Assembly: GCF_003364255.1 (NCBI RefSeq)
Contig: NZ_NXLR01000001.1
Coordinates: 217,153-281,152 of the forward strand
Reading direction: 5' to 3'
Length of the DNA stretch: 64,000 nt
Source of the DNA: Helicobacter marmotae
GTDB lineage: Bacteria > Campylobacterota > Campylobacteria > Campylobacterales > Helicobacteraceae
Shown here: positions 9,540 to 19,752 of the stretch, piece after piece
Layout: the number at the start of each line of letters is the position of its first letter
Numbering within the stretch: the stretch's first letter is position 1
The notes under the pieces: generated by a model
Databases searched by the model: none
What the model saw: only the letters and a program-made list of their open reading frames with translations
Told to the model about the DNA's origin: nothing
Made by a program: the position numbers and the translations under genes

Positions 9540-10877
9540 TTACTGCTCCTTTTTGTCTTTATCAAAAAACTTAAAATATCCATCTTTAATCTGCTTTTGA
9601 GGTGTGCGTGAAAGCACCAACTCTCCTGCATTCACATCTTTTGTAATCGTGCTCCCTGCGGCAATAAGCACACAAGATTGTATATTTAAAGGCGCTACAA
9701 GCTGCACATCACTCCCCACAAAGACATCTTTGCCAATAATTGTTTTATGCTTCTTTTTGCCATCATAATTACAAGTAATCACTCCAGCGCCTATATTACT
9801 TCCAGAATCTACCTCACAATCTCCCAAATAGCTTAAATGCCCTGCTTTCACGCCATTTAGCACACTTGCCTTAGTTTCTACAAAATTCCCAATATGCGTG
9901 TTTTTAATGCGACTTTTAGGGCGGATATGTGCGAGGGGTCCTATATCGCTTGATTCTATAATACTCTGCTCTATAATACTATGTGCCTTGATATGAGAAT
10001 CTCTAATCTCGCAATCACCGCAGATTTGAACCCCCTGCTCAATAATACACTCCCCATAAAATTTCACTCCCGATTCTATATAAATGGTATGAGGCAAGTG
10101 CATAATCACTCCCTGCTCCATTGCCCTCTCTCTTAAGCTTTGGAGCATAATACCCTCTGCAGCGGCAAGTTGAAGCTTGGAATTCACTCCTATAAACTCC
10201 TCCTCACTCACCCTTAGCGCACAGATTTGGGCATTATCCTGCTTAGCAAGAAACACCACATCTGTGAGATAAAACTCCTTTTGGGCATTATGGTTTTCTA
10301 TACGCGGGAGATAGGTTTGCAAAATATCTTTGCTAAATTTATACACCCCCGCATTCACATCTTCTATCAGCAGCTCTTGCGGGCTTGCGTCTTTTTGCTC
10401 GATAATCTTTTGCACCTCATCGCCTTTAAGAATCACTCTCCCATAGCCATGGGGATTTGCTAAATGCAAAATACTCATCACAATAGGCGCATTATGCTTT
10501 AAAAGGGCTTTAAGCGTAGAGGCACGTACTAAAGGCATATCTCCATTAAGAAGCAATATCTCATCATATTGGCAGGGCTGATTTGAGTTTATAAGCCACA
10601 TAAGCGCACCTCCCGTGCCGGGGAAACGTAGCATATCTTGCGTATGGAAATGCAAAATCCCGCTATCATAAGCATTTTGATAAGTTTGAAGTATGTTTTG
10701 CTTTATCAAATCTTCTTGATGAAAAAGCACAATATGCACATCATCGCTTATTTGCAATGCCTCTTCAATGCTATAAAACACCATAGGCTTACCACAAATT
10801 TTATGAAGCACTTTGGGCGTATTTGACTTCATTCGAGTGCCTGCCCCTGCAGCAAGAATCACCACCGATACATTCAT
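9540..10877 (-). CDS. glmU: Bifunctional GlcN-1-P acetyltransferase / GlcNAc-1-P uridyltransferase
   Basis: GlmU (445 aa) makes UDP-GlcNAc for peptidoglycan and lipid A in two steps. The N-terminal uridyltransferase domain shows LAAGAGTRMKS, the nucleotide-binding signature, and LLNGDMPL. The C-terminal half is a left-handed beta-helix with hexapeptide repeats (for example IGPLAHIRP, GNFVETKAS, NIGAGVITCNYDG) that acetylates GlcN-1-P. An in-frame extension to 10919 exists, but AAGGAG lies 6 nt before the ATG at 10877, so I start there. First gene of glmU-thiS-cytochrome, divergent from fliP. Confidence 0.96.
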   Translation of the reverse strand: MNVSVVILAAGAGTRMKSNTPKVLHKICGKPMVFYSIEEALQISDDVHIVLFHQEDLIKQNILQTYQNAYDSGILHFHTQDMLRFPGTGGALMWLINSNQPCQYDEILLLNGDMPLVRASTLKALLKHNAPIVMSILHLANPHGYGRVILKGDEVQKIIEQKDASPQELLIEDVNAGVYKFSKDILQTYLPRIENHNAQKEFYLTDVVFLAKQDNAQICALRVSEEEFIGVNSKLQLAAAEGIMLQSLRERAMEQGVIMHLPHTIYIESGVKFYGECIIEQGVQICGDCEIRDSHIKAHSIIEQSIIESSDIGPLAHIRPKSRIKNTHIGNFVETKASVLNGVKAGHLSYLGDCEVDSGSNIGAGVITCNYDGKKKHKTIIGKDVFVGSDVQLVAPLNIQSCVLIAAGSTITKDVNAGELVLSRTPQKQIKDGYFKFFDKDKKEQ

Positions 10878-10947
10878 AGTACTCCTTTGCAAAGCCCTTA
10901 ATAAAGCATCTAATATCAATTTTATATAATTTTAACACACAAAAATC

Positions 10948-10953
10948 TATAAT
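10948..10953 (+). promoter_or_regulatory. Probable -10 box for fliP
   Basis: TATAAT lies in the 115-bp divergent gap between glmU and fliP. Transcription from it would begin near 10960, which rules out the TTG codon at 10960 as the fliP start and supports the TTG at 10993. Confidence 0.5.
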
Positions 10954-10992
10954 ATCTCCTTGAGAAAAAATTTAAATGGATTGGGAGTGGTT

Positions 10993-11802
10993 TTGAAAAA
11001 AATCTTTTGGCTTTTATGCTTTTATGGACTTTTCGCATACGCTGAAGTAAGCCTTGATACAAATATCACACCCGCCTTACCTGCTCCATCAAGCATTCCC
11101 TCTGTGCCCACCCTCCCTAATAACCCCCAGCTCCCATCAGTAGATTTATCTCTCACTATGCCACAAGAGCCCACTGAGCTTGTAGCGACTTTAAATATTG
11201 TCCTTATCATCACATTACTTGTTATCGCTCCCTCACTCGTGCTTGTGATGACAAGCTTTACGCGCATTGTGATAGTCTTTGCCTTTTTACGCACCGCCCT
11301 TGGCACGCAACAATCCCCGCCTACACAGATTCTTGTAAGCCTAGCCCTTGTACTGACATTTTTTATTATGGAGCCGGTAGCTACCAAAGCCTATGAAGCG
11401 GGCATTAAGCCCTATACAGAAAAGCAGATTTCATATGATGAAGCCTTTGAGCGCGCAATCGTGCCATTTAAAGACTTTATGATTAAAAACACACGTGAGA
11501 AAGACCTAGCGCTCTTTTTTAGAATCCGCCATTTAGATAACCCCCAAAGTGTTGATGATGTCCCTCTTAGTGTGCTTATACCGGCATTTATGATTAGTGA
11601 GCTAAAAACTGCCTTTTGGATTGGATTCTTACTCTATCTGCCATTTTTGGTTATTGATATGGTGATTAGCTCTGTGCTTATGGCTATGGGTATGATGATG
11701 CTCCCTCCTGTGATGATTTCTCTCCCCTTTAAGATTTTGGTTTTTGTGCTTGTTGATGGGTGGAATCTCCTTATTGGCAATCTTGTGCAAGGCTTCAAGT
11801 AA
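10993..11802 (+). CDS. fliP: Flagellar export apparatus protein FliP
   Basis: Core membrane component of the flagellar type III export gate, forming the FliPQR pore with FliR (also in this window) and FliQ. It has a cleavable-type signal (KKIFWLLCFYGLFAYA), a Pro/Ser-rich periplasmic stretch, then the family block MTSFTRIVIVFAFLRTALGT with QQSPPTQIL and FFIMEP. C-terminal helices follow around GFLLYLPFLVIDMVISSVLM and MGMMMLPP. I start at TTG 10993, preceded by GGGAG. An upstream TTG at 10960 lacks a ribosome-binding site and lies at the predicted transcription start. Confidence 0.95.
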   Translation: MKKIFWLLCFYGLFAYAEVSLDTNITPALPAPSSIPSVPTLPNNPQLPSVDLSLTMPQEPTELVATLNIVLIITLLVIAPSLVLVMTSFTRIVIVFAFLRTALGTQQSPPTQILVSLALVLTFFIMEPVATKAYEAGIKPYTEKQISYDEAFERAIVPFKDFMIKNTREKDLALFFRIRHLDNPQSVDDVPLSVLIPAFMISELKTAFWIGFLLYLPFLVIDMVISSVLMAMGMMMLPPVMISLPFKILVFVLVDGWNLLIGNLVQGFK

Positions 11803-11808
11803 GCCATA

Positions 11809-12960
11809 ATGAAGTGCGAGCATTTTGGGCAATGTGGAGGCTGCCCTAACACGATAGACTATAAGAGCCAGCTTGAATCTAAACTTATGCAAACCACACA
11901 AGAGTTTCAAGCCTTGCTTAATGGAGTAGATATTGAAGTATTTGCTTCACCACAAAGTGGCTTTAGAGCGCGCTGTGAGCTGCGATTCTACCATGAAAAA
12001 GAGGGGCTATCTTTTGCAATGAGCTCCCTTAATACTTCACATAAAATCCCCATACACACTTGCCCGATTTTACTCCCTATTTTAGGGGACATTATGCCCC
12101 TTTTGCTTGAAACACTCCAAAACAATGAAATATTAAAAGCCAAACTTTATGCGTGCAACTTCCTCTCTAGCTTGCAAAATCAAGTCCTCCTCACTCTTAT
12201 ATATCACAAACCCCTAGATACACATTGGCAAACTCAAGCAAAGCTTTTGCAAGATATGCTCCAAGATACATATAAAACCCCCATACATATCATAGGACGG
12301 AGCAAAAACCAAATACTCTACCTCTCCTCTTCAACCATAAGCGAAACCCTAAATCTCACTCACGCACCATATACTTACCTCAAGCAAGAGGGGCTTTTTA
12401 GCCAGCCTAATCCCTTTATGAATGCCAAAATGCTTGATTTTGTACGTGATTCATTACAGAATCTTTACCCCCATGCGACCTATGATGCCCTAGAGCTTTA
12501 TTGTGGAAGCGGTAATTTCACGCTTATCTTAGCGCCATTTTTTAGACAAGTGCTTGCTACTGAAGTAGTTAAATCTGCTATCACTTTATTAAAGCAAAAT
12601 ATGGCTTATAATCAGTGCAATAATATCACTCCTGTGCGACTTAATGCGCTTGAGAGTATCCAAGCTTTACGCCAAGAGCGGGCATTTTTCCGCTTAAGGG
12701 ATATAGATATAACATCTTTTAACTTTGATTGTGTGTTAATAGACCCTCCACGAAGCGGGGTAAATAACCACACGATACTTGAGTTTTTACAAGATTTTTC
12801 TACCATTATTTACATCTCATGCAATCCTCAAACGCTCTTGCGTGATATGGGCATTCTCTCTCAAACTCACAAAATCGTGCGTTTTGGGCTTTTTGACCAA
12901 TTTCCTTATACATTTCATAGAGAATGTATAGTGACATTAAGAAAAGTTAAGTTTGCCTAA
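11809..12960 (+). CDS. trmA: RNA 5-methyluridine methyltransferase, TrmA/RlmD family
   Basis: SAM-dependent uracil-C5 methyltransferase (383 aa). The methyltransferase domain has ELYCGSGNFTLIL (SAM loop), LIDPPRSGV, and the catalytic-Cys motif YISCNPQTLLRD; the C-terminus has HRECIVTL. In Helicobacter such genes are usually called trmA (tRNA T54). However, the N-terminus carries Cys3, Cys9 and Cys12 (C-x5-C-x2-C) and Cys85 in HTCPIL. This is the [4Fe-4S] ligand set of RlmD/RumA, which E. coli TrmA lacks. A separate TRAM domain is not apparent. The target uridine is therefore uncertain. It starts 6 bp after fliP and its 3' end overlaps the convergent MFS gene by 14 bp. Confidence 0.9.
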   Translation: MKCEHFGQCGGCPNTIDYKSQLESKLMQTTQEFQALLNGVDIEVFASPQSGFRARCELRFYHEKEGLSFAMSSLNTSHKIPIHTCPILLPILGDIMPLLLETLQNNEILKAKLYACNFLSSLQNQVLLTLIYHKPLDTHWQTQAKLLQDMLQDTYKTPIHIIGRSKNQILYLSSSTISETLNLTHAPYTYLKQEGLFSQPNPFMNAKMLDFVRDSLQNLYPHATYDALELYCGSGNFTLILAPFFRQVLATEVVKSAITLLKQNMAYNQCNNITPVRLNALESIQALRQERAFFRLRDIDITSFNFDCVLIDPPRSGVNNHTILEFLQDFSTIIYISCNPQTLLRDMGILSQTHKIVRFGLFDQFPYTFHRECIVTLRKVKFA

Positions 12961-14101
12961 GAAGCAATACAAATGCAGGAAGAGTAAAGAGTGCAGCAAA
13001 AAGTGGATTAAACCCTACGCCCAAAAATGGCGCGATTACAACAAGCCCACCGATTTGATTAGCCAAAGCAATACCCACATTAAAGGCAGCTTCATTCACA
13101 CTAATGCTTGATTCCATACTTTTTGGCGTGCATATCCTTGCTGCATTCATAGCATTTACCTTCAAAGCTGGAATAGCCCCAAAGGAGAGAAAGCCCATAA
13201 TGGCTAGATTAATACATACAAGCATTTGAGAATACGCACTCACACTCACAAGGGCATAAAAGAACATTTGCAAGCAAATAATAATTTGCAATGCCCGCTT
13301 TGAGCCCTTATTATCACATAATCTCCCGCCATAGAGATTCCCCAAAATCGCAAACACCCCATAAAGAAGCAAAATATATACTATGCTCCCCTCTCCAAAA
13401 TGGCTTTTTTGTATCAACAAATCGCTCACATAAGTATAGAGCACAAATGCCCCTCCGCACGTGCATATCGTTACTGCGTATGCTTGGAGCAAATCCCTAT
13501 GTTTGAATGCTTGGAGAAGCGAGCGTAAATGCGTCTTTGAGCCTTGAAGAGAGGGCATAAATATAAGAGCACTCATAAAAGCAAGCAAAGCAAGGGCGCA
13601 AATGAGTAAGAAAATTGATTTAAATCCAAACAAATGCCCAATAAATGTCCCCAAAGGCACTCCGCTCACAAGGGCGATCGTTAAGCCAGATACCATAAGG
13701 GCAAGATTCTGCGATACCCTCTCCTTAGGCGAGACTTGAATAGCCGCAAGTGTAGCAATAACAAAAAACACACCATGCTGTGTGCCCGCAACAAAGCGCG
13801 CAAGCACACTCAAAGTAAAATTATCACTTAAAAAAATCACCAAATTCGCCACCGCAAAAACAAACAAATTTAAAAGCAGTTGATACTTGCGATTAAGCCC
13901 GCTAAAGGGCATACTTAAAAGCGGCGCGCCAATGACAACACCTAGGGCATACATTGTTGTCAAATAACCCGCTTGATTGGAATCTATATCAAAATACAGC
14001 TTTACATCTTGCAAAACACCAGCGATAATAAACTCTGTAACACCCATGCAAAAGGCACTTAAGGCAAGGACAATAATAGTCGTGTGGGAGTGATATTTCA
14101 T
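12947..14101 (-). CDS. Major facilitator superfamily transporter (AraJ/drug-efflux type)
   Basis: A 384-residue, 12-helix MFS protein. The first loop between helices 2 and 3 is LLSMPFSGLNRKYQLL, a degenerate MFS motif A. Helix 4 has LARFVAGTQHGVFF, as in the arabinose/drug proton antiporter subgroup (AraJ/YdhP/Cml-like). The substrate cannot be told from sequence; efflux of sugars or drugs is the family expectation. Single gene, convergent with and overlapping the methyltransferase gene, and divergent from the SurA-like gene across about 140 bp. Confidence 0.88.
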   Translation of the reverse strand: MKYHSHTTIIVLALSAFCMGVTEFIIAGVLQDVKLYFDIDSNQAGYLTTMYALGVVIGAPLLSMPFSGLNRKYQLLLNLFVFAVANLVIFLSDNFTLSVLARFVAGTQHGVFFVIATLAAIQVSPKERVSQNLALMVSGLTIALVSGVPLGTFIGHLFGFKSIFLLICALALLAFMSALIFMPSLQGSKTHLRSLLQAFKHRDLLQAYAVTICTCGGAFVLYTYVSDLLIQKSHFGEGSIVYILLLYGVFAILGNLYGGRLCDNKGSKRALQIIICLQMFFYALVSVSAYSQMLVCINLAIMGFLSFGAIPALKVNAMNAARICTPKSMESSISVNEAAFNVGIALANQIGGLVVIAPFLGVGFNPLFAALFTLPAFVLLLRQT

Positions 14102-14240
14102 ATATAATCCTTAAATTTTATAGCATTATTTTGATTGTATATTGTATGTGAGGGTTTTTGTTAGCGGGGATTCTACTTGAAGTTGCTTTGAAATTGCTTT
14201 TGTTTGCTAAAATCTCATAGCAAATCTCAAAGGGATAAAA

Positions 14241-15071
14241 ATGAAGTTTGTCGTTTATGGGTTTATATTTTGTGCCATAAGCTTATATGGAGAAATCATA
14301 GCGGGAGTGGGAATGCGTGTCAATGGGCATGCTATCACGCTTTATGAGATTAGTGCATTGCAAAAACAGCTCAGAATCTCCAAGCAAGAAGCCATTGATA
14401 TGCTGATTAATGAGCGGCTTAAAGATGATGAAATTGAGCGATTTAAAATTAGTGTTGATGATTTTAAGGTTGATGAGGAAATCTCTATCCTCGCAGCCAA
14501 TGCCAATCTCACCAAAGAGCAACTCTTTGCAAAGGTAGCAAAAGAGGGCACCAGCCTCCAAGAATACCGCACACAAATCAAAAAGTCCCTCCAAGCACGC
14601 GAACTTATGCAGAGAATCCTCGCTTCTAATATCAGTATCTCAAGCGAAGAAGAGCTACTTAAATACTATAGCAAGCATAAAAAAGAATTTCTTATTCCTA
14701 AAGAAGTGCAAGTTGTGCGCTATCTTGCCCAAGATGAACATCTCCTCCAAGAAGCCATTGCCTCCCCTAAGCAAAATATCAGCGGCGTGCAAAAATTTGA
14801 TGAAAGCATAATCCTCTCATCTCTCACACCACAAATCGCACAAGTCTTTATCCACACACCAAATCATGAATTCACACCCGTGCTTACCACAGGTGGGAAT
14901 GGCTTTGTTAGCTTTTATATCAAAAACCGCTTAGGAGAGAGTTTGCTCCCTTTTGAAGAAGCAAAGCCCCTTGTTAGTCAAAAAATTATGATGCAAAAAG
15001 AGCAGAGTATTATTGCTGACCACTTTAATAAAATCCGCTCAAGTGCTAATATCACTACGCTTAGAGAATAG
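14241..15071 (+). CDS. SurA-like periplasmic chaperone with divergent parvulin-like domain
   Basis: A 276-residue exported protein with a signal peptide of about 18 residues. Residues 20-140 form the helical SurA N-terminal chaperone fold (VNGHAITLYEI, then KQEAIDMLINERLKDDEI). The C-terminal half has only a faint parvulin-type peptidyl-prolyl isomerase pattern (EFTPVLTTGGNGFVSFYI, then EAKPLVSQKIM), so catalysis is doubtful. Expected role: escorting outer-membrane proteins through the periplasm. Its stop is one base from the next ATG (15073), heading a tightly coupled run through aroC. The order SurA-like - TPR - rnhA - rnc - aroC resembles H. pylori. Confidence 0.82.
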   Translation: MKFVVYGFIFCAISLYGEIIAGVGMRVNGHAITLYEISALQKQLRISKQEAIDMLINERLKDDEIERFKISVDDFKVDEEISILAANANLTKEQLFAKVAKEGTSLQEYRTQIKKSLQARELMQRILASNISISSEEELLKYYSKHKKEFLIPKEVQVVRYLAQDEHLLQEAIASPKQNISGVQKFDESIILSSLTPQIAQVFIHTPNHEFTPVLTTGGNGFVSFYIKNRLGESLLPFEEAKPLVSQKIMMQKEQSIIADHFNKIRSSANITTLRE

Positions 15072-15072
15072 T

Positions 15073-16152
15073 ATGTTTTCTTATACTGACCCGCTTGTTG
15101 GCATTATTGTCCTAGCAGCTATTATAGCCCTAGCGGCATTTATTGATTATTGTCGTAATCGCTATAGATCAAAGAAAAAGGAGCGCTCGCTCAAGAATCT
15201 TGCTAAATCCTATGAGTTTGTGGGCATAGCACAAGGGGTAGAAGAATTCCTCACACTCTCACATAATCCTATCCCTACATTACAATTTATCGCTAATGCC
15301 TATATCCAAAGTGGGAATACACAAGAAGCGATTAAAATTTATTTAAGTATCTTAGAGCATTTAGAGCACTCAAGCAAAAACACCATATCCAAAATAGAAA
15401 TTTTGCAAAATCTAGGCAGTGCCTACTATAGTGCTGGGTTTTTACAAAGGGCGAAAAATATCTTTTTAGAGATTCTTAAAAACTATCCTAAAAACCCTGA
15501 AGTGCTGATTTATCTCCTCAAAACCTATGAACAGCTCAATGAATACAAAAACGCCATTAACGCCCTAGAGTGCATTGAAGAAATCTATGATATGACCCTT
15601 GATGGCAAAAATGAGAGAATCTACTATAGCATTGGGCTAAACAAAGCCTATTTATCCGCACTTTTGCTGATTAACCAGCACGATATGCCACTTAAGAATA
15701 AAATTACCAAACTCAATAACCTTAAACTCCAAGAGCCAAAGATTGAAAAAATTGTTCTTGCATTTTTTAAAACCATTAGCTATAGCCTCTTTTGGGAAGA
15801 AGTCATAAAAAGCCAGCATATAACAAAATATATTGACCTCTTATGGCAGTTTGAATCTAAAGATGTGCCCCTTGATAAACTCAAAAGTAAAGAAATACTC
15901 GATGTATATCGTGCAAAGGGCTTTGTGGTAGATAACCAAAATTGCGAGATATTTGAGCTAGAAAATATGAGAATCTTAAACCAACATTCAAGCCTACGAG
16001 TAGATTTAGACTTTGAATACCGCTGTCATGGTTGTAAGCAAATTTTCCCTTTTGAAAATGCCCGTTGCTCGCATTGTGGGGAATTGCTTAATAATGATGT
16101 ACTTTGCAAAATACGAAAGATTGATAATGAAGCAAGTTACCCTTTATTGTGA
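15073..16152 (+). CDS. LapB/YciM-like membrane-anchored TPR protein with C-terminal zinc ribbon
   Basis: A 359-residue protein with three parts. It has a membrane anchor at residues 6-26; a tetratricopeptide-repeat body (for example FIANAYIQSGNTQEAIKIYL, NLGSAYYSAGFLQRAKNIF, LLKTYEQLNEYKNAINAL); and a C-terminal rubredoxin-like zinc ribbon with two knuckles, CHGC and CSHC, 12 residues apart. This is the architecture of LapB (YciM), which in enterobacteria tunes LPS synthesis through FtsH and LpxC. Function here is inferred from architecture only. The ATG at 15073 follows the upstream stop by one base; an in-frame start at 15013 would overlap the SurA-like gene. Overlaps rnhA by 26 bp. Confidence 0.8.
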   Translation: MFSYTDPLVGIIVLAAIIALAAFIDYCRNRYRSKKKERSLKNLAKSYEFVGIAQGVEEFLTLSHNPIPTLQFIANAYIQSGNTQEAIKIYLSILEHLEHSSKNTISKIEILQNLGSAYYSAGFLQRAKNIFLEILKNYPKNPEVLIYLLKTYEQLNEYKNAINALECIEEIYDMTLDGKNERIYYSIGLNKAYLSALLLINQHDMPLKNKITKLNNLKLQEPKIEKIVLAFFKTISYSLFWEEVIKSQHITKYIDLLWQFESKDVPLDKLKSKEILDVYRAKGFVVDNQNCEIFELENMRILNQHSSLRVDLDFEYRCHGCKQIFPFENARCSHCGELLNNDVLCKIRKIDNEASYPLL

Positions 16153-16564
16153 TGGAAGCGCACTAGGTAATCCCGGAGCTGGAGGATGGTGTGGGATACT
16201 CTCTTTTGGCTCAAAGCAGAAGATTCTTACCGGGGGAGAAAAGCATACGACCAATAACCGCATGGAGCTCTTAGCCGTTATAGAATCTCTCAAAGCCCTC
16301 AAAGAGCCCTGTATTGTGCATTTATATAGCGACTCATCATATGTGTGTAATGGCATTAATCAATGGCTTACACAATGGCAAAAAAAGCATTTTAAAAATG
16401 TCAAAAACATAGATTTATGGCAGAGCTACCTGCAAATAGCCGCCTCACATCAAGTAGAGGCGCATTGGGTGAAAGCCCATGCGGGCATAGCGCAAAATGA
16501 ATTATGCGACAAACTTGCCAAAGCAGCAGCAAGAGAATTTCAAAAAGGAGACACAAATGAATAA
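16127..16564 (+). CDS. rnhA: Ribonuclease HI
   Basis: RNase HI (145 aa) cleaves the RNA strand of RNA-DNA hybrids. All four acidic metal ligands and the catalytic His are visible: Asp in [15 protein letters not shown], Glu in NNRMELLAV, Asp in LYSDSSYV, and the C-terminal [15 protein letters not shown] containing the His and last Asp. The open frame extends upstream to 16013, but the fold begins with [10 protein letters not shown], so the ATG at 16127 is the start. It lies inside the end of the TPR gene in another frame and overlaps rnc by 8 bp. Confidence 0.95.
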   Translation: MKQVTLYCDGSALGNPGAGGWCGILSFGSKQKILTGGEKHTTNNRMELLAVIESLKALKEPCIVHLYSDSSYVCNGINQWLTQWQKKHFKNVKNIDLWQSYLQIAASHQVEAHWVKAHAGIAQNELCDKLAKAAAREFQKGDTNE

Positions 16565-17273
16565 TAACAAACTACCCAAAGATCAACGCTTGCTTGAAGA
16601 TATACTTGGTTATCGCTTCAAAGACCCTGCTCTTCTCACACAAGCCCTAACTCACAAAAGTTGCAAGGAGCAAGCAAATAACGAACGTTTAGAGTTTTTA
16701 GGTGATGCGGTTTTAGACTTACTCGTAGGAGAATACCTCTATAAAAACCTCCCCCAAGCTAAAGAGGGAGATTTAAGCAAAATACGCGCTTGTATCGTGC
16801 ATGAAGAGGGTTTTGTAAAACTTGCTAAATCTATTGATTTGGGCGATTTTCTTCATCTCTCACAAAATGAAGAAAATAACAACGGACGCCAAAAAGATTC
16901 TATCCTCTCTAATGCCTTTGAAGCCCTCATTGGAGCCATCTACCTTGAGACGCAACTCACCCATGCAAGCACTATCATAAATACCATGCTTAAAGCCCAT
17001 TATGGAGATGGAGCGCAATTCTCTTATGTTTTTACAGATTACAAAACCGCCTTACAAGAATTTGTGCAATCTGTGTATAAAACCGTTCCCCGCTATCATC
17101 TCATAAGCACGCAAGGACCAGATCATGACAAACGTTTTGAAGTCTCTGTAACGATCTTAGATGAAGAATTTGCCCGTGCCATAGGAACGCCCAAAAGAAA
17201 GGCTGAACAAAAGGCTGCACACATAGCGTATGAAAAACTCCAAAATGAGCTTGGATATACAAAGGACAAATAA
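16557..17273 (+). CDS. rnc: Ribonuclease III
   Basis: Double-strand-specific endonuclease (238 aa) for rRNA processing and RNA decay. The signature [15 protein letters not shown] holds the metal-binding Glu and Asp. The second metal-binding block is [20 protein letters not shown]-terminal double-stranded-RNA-binding domain covers about residues 160-235 ([11 protein letters not shown], then [15 protein letters not shown]). AAGGAG stands 6 nt before the ATG at 16557, inside the rnhA 3' end, so an upstream in-frame start at 16497 is rejected. The stop overlaps the aroC start by one base. Confidence 0.96.
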   Translation: MNNNKLPKDQRLLEDILGYRFKDPALLTQALTHKSCKEQANNERLEFLGDAVLDLLVGEYLYKNLPQAKEGDLSKIRACIVHEEGFVKLAKSIDLGDFLHLSQNEENNNGRQKDSILSNAFEALIGAIYLETQLTHASTIINTMLKAHYGDGAQFSYVFTDYKTALQEFVQSVYKTVPRYHLISTQGPDHDKRFEVSVTILDEEFARAIGTPKRKAEQKAAHIAYEKLQNELGYTKDK

Positions 17274-18352
17274 TGAATACTTTTGGGCTTATGTTTCGTG
17301 TAAGCACCTTTGGAGAATCTCATGGTGAGGGCATAGGTTGTGTTATAGACGGAGTGCCTGCGGGTTTAAGGATTGATGAAGACTTTTTGCAATCTCAAAT
17401 GAATGAGCGTGCCCCCGGGAGAAATGCCTATAGCACACCTCGCAAAGAAAAAGATAAGGTAGAGATTTTAAGCGGCGTATTTGATGGCTTAAGCACAGGC
17501 ACACCCATTGGATTATGGATCGCTAATGAAAATAAAAAAAGTAGCGATTATAGCAATATTAAAGATATATTCCGCCCCGGACATGCAGACTATACATACT
17601 TTAAAAAATATGGCATAAGGGATTATCGCGGTGGAGGGCGAAGCTCTGCGCGTGAGAGTGCGGCTAGAGTAGCTGCTGGGGCAATAGCTCAAATGCTTTT
17701 AAGGGAATGTGGCATAAGCGTAGAGAGTGGAATCTGTGCTATCGGGGATATAGCAGGGGAAGAATACGACTTTGAACACGCAAAGCAAAGTGAAATTTTT
17801 GCACTTGATAAAAACTGCGAAGAAGCCCAAAAAGCCCTTATTAATGAAGTGAAAAAATCTCATAATAGTATCGGTGGAGTAGTGCTCGCTCGTGCTTGCG
17901 GTATGCCTGCGGGCTTAGGAGAGCCGCTTTATCATAAGCTTGATTCTGCCCTAGCAAGTGCCCTTATGGGGCTTAATGCGATAAAGGCTGTAGAAATTGG
18001 TGATGGTATCCGCTCAAGCACCCAACTTGGAAGTATGCACAATGACCAAATGAACGCACAAGGCTTTATGAGTAATCATAGCGGAGGGATACTCGGCGGT
18101 ATCAGTAATGGCAATACCCTTATGCTAAAAGCATATTTTAAGCCAACACCTAGCATTTTTATCCCTCAAAATACGCTTGATACCACACTCCAAGAGCAAA
18201 CGTGCCATATTAAGGGCAGACATGATCCTTGTGTGGCGGTGAGGGGCAGTGTGGTAGTCAAAGCCATGGTAGCCCTTACACTTGCGGATATGCTGCTTTT
18301 ACACAGCACTTCGCAGCTAAGCTTCATTAAAAAAATTTATGAATGCCTATAG
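17273..18352 (+). CDS. aroC: Chorismate synthase
   Basis: Converts EPSP to chorismate, the last shikimate step, using reduced FMN (359 aa). Signatures seen: [20 protein letters not shown] at the N-terminus; [14 protein letters not shown] with [20 protein letters not shown] in the middle; [14 protein letters not shown] and [11 protein letters not shown] near the C-terminus. It overlaps rnc by one base and ends the SurA-like to aroC run; 47 bp separate it from gatA. Confidence 0.97.
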   Translation: MNTFGLMFRVSTFGESHGEGIGCVIDGVPAGLRIDEDFLQSQMNERAPGRNAYSTPRKEKDKVEILSGVFDGLSTGTPIGLWIANENKKSSDYSNIKDIFRPGHADYTYFKKYGIRDYRGGGRSSARESAARVAAGAIAQMLLRECGISVESGICAIGDIAGEEYDFEHAKQSEIFALDKNCEEAQKALINEVKKSHNSIGGVVLARACGMPAGLGEPLYHKLDSALASALMGLNAIKAVEIGDGIRSSTQLGSMHNDQMNAQGFMSNHSGGILGGISNGNTLMLKAYFKPTPSIFIPQNTLDTTLQEQTCHIKGRHDPCVAVRGSVVVKAMVALTLADMLLLHSTSQLSFIKKIYECL

Positions 18353-18399
18353 CTGCTTTAAGCAAGATTACTCTATAATCCCAAGCACAAGGAGCAAGC

Positions 18400-19743
18400 A
18401 TGATAACACTCAAAAGCGCGCTAAATAAAAGTGAAGAAGAACTCAAAGAAATCAAAGCCCAAATTATTGCAAAGGTAAAAGATAATATCGAGCTAAACGC
18501 CTATATTGGCGAGATACAAGCAAGTGCGGGTGGCGTGCCTATTTTGATTAAAGATAATATTAATGTCAAGGGTTGGGAAATCACATGTGCGAGCAAGATT
18601 CTCAAAGGCTACATTTCTCCTTATAATGCGCATGTTATCACGCGATTGCATGAAAATAAAATGTGTGCCTTTGGGCGGGCAAATATGGATGAGTTTGCCA
18701 TGGGCAGCACAAGTGAATCAAGCTGCTATGGCAGAGTAAAAAACCCCCTTGATACCTCAAGAGTACCCGGCGGGAGCAGTGGAGGAAGCGCAGCGGCTGT
18801 AGCAGCGGGACTTGCTATTGCTTCACTAGGGAGTGATACAGGCGGCTCCATACGGCAGCCTGCTGGATTTTGCGGGTGTGTGGGGCTAAAGCCTAGCTAT
18901 GGGAGGGTTAGTCGCTATGGCTTAATTGCCTATAGCTCAAGTCTAGACCAAATAGGACCAATTACCCAAAATGTAGAAGATGCCGCGCTTTTGCTTGATG
19001 CCATAAGTGGCTATGATGAGCGTGATTCTACAAGTGCGAATCTCCCAAGCCTCAATACCTTTAAAGATTTAGATTCTAATGCACGTTATAAAATTGCTAT
19101 TTTTAAAAACTTCCTTAAAGACGCCTCGCCTAAAATCCAAGAGGCATATCATCAAACTATCAAAACCTTAGAATCTATGGGGCATAGCATTATAGAAAAA
19201 GATATGCTTGATTTAAGCTATCACATTTCTACGTATTATATCATCTGTACTGCGGAGGCTAGCTCCAACCTCGCACGATTTGATGGCGTGCGCTATGGCT
19301 CAAGGGCTAAGGGGGATAGCCTCAAAGACCTCTACTACAATACGCGCAGCACATATTTTGGCGATGAAGTCAAACGTCGTATCTTGTTAGGGAGCTTTGT
19401 GCTAAGCAGTGGATATTATGATGCCTACTATCTCAAAGCCCAACAAGTGAGGAAAAAGATTTGTGCTCAATATGAAGAAATCTTTAATGAATGTGACATT
19501 ATCTTGCTCCCTATTGCCCCAGATGTCGCCCCTAAGTTTGGTGCTATGCACTCTCCGCTAGAGATGTATCTTAGTGATATATATACCATTGGAGTAAATC
19601 TCGCAGGACTCCCTGCACTCTCCATGCCTGTAGCCAAAGACGCAAATGGACTAAGCATAGGTATGCAACTTATTGGTGCAAAATTCAAGGAGCAAAATAT
19701 TCTCAATGCCGCCTATGGCTTAGAAAAAGAACTCGCACTCTAA
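18400..19743 (+). CDS. gatA: Asp/Glu-tRNA amidotransferase subunit A
   Basis: Amidase subunit (447 aa) of GatCAB, which releases ammonia from Gln to convert Glu-tRNA(Gln) and Asp-tRNA(Asn). Helicobacter relies on this route. The Ser-cisSer-Lys triad is intact and correctly spaced: Lys51 in ILIKDNI, Ser126 in [11 protein letters not shown] and Ser150 in [11 protein letters not shown]. Full length. GatB and GatC are not in the window. The ATG follows AAGGAGCAAGC. Just upstream of guaB, as in H. pylori. Confidence 0.97.
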   Translation: MITLKSALNKSEEELKEIKAQIIAKVKDNIELNAYIGEIQASAGGVPILIKDNINVKGWEITCASKILKGYISPYNAHVITRLHENKMCAFGRANMDEFAMGSTSESSCYGRVKNPLDTSRVPGGSSGGSAAAVAAGLAIASLGSDTGGSIRQPAGFCGCVGLKPSYGRVSRYGLIAYSSSLDQIGPITQNVEDAALLLDAISGYDERDSTSANLPSLNTFKDLDSNARYKIAIFKNFLKDASPKIQEAYHQTIKTLESMGHSIIEKDMLDLSYHISTYYIICTAEASSNLARFDGVRYGSRAKGDSLKDLYYNTRSTYFGDEVKRRILLGSFVLSSGYYDAYYLKAQQVRKKICAQYEEIFNECDIILLPIAPDVAPKFGAMHSPLEMYLSDIYTIGVNLAGLPALSMPVAKDANGLSIGMQLIGAKFKEQNILNAAYGLEKELAL

Positions 19744-19752
19744 AGGAATACT

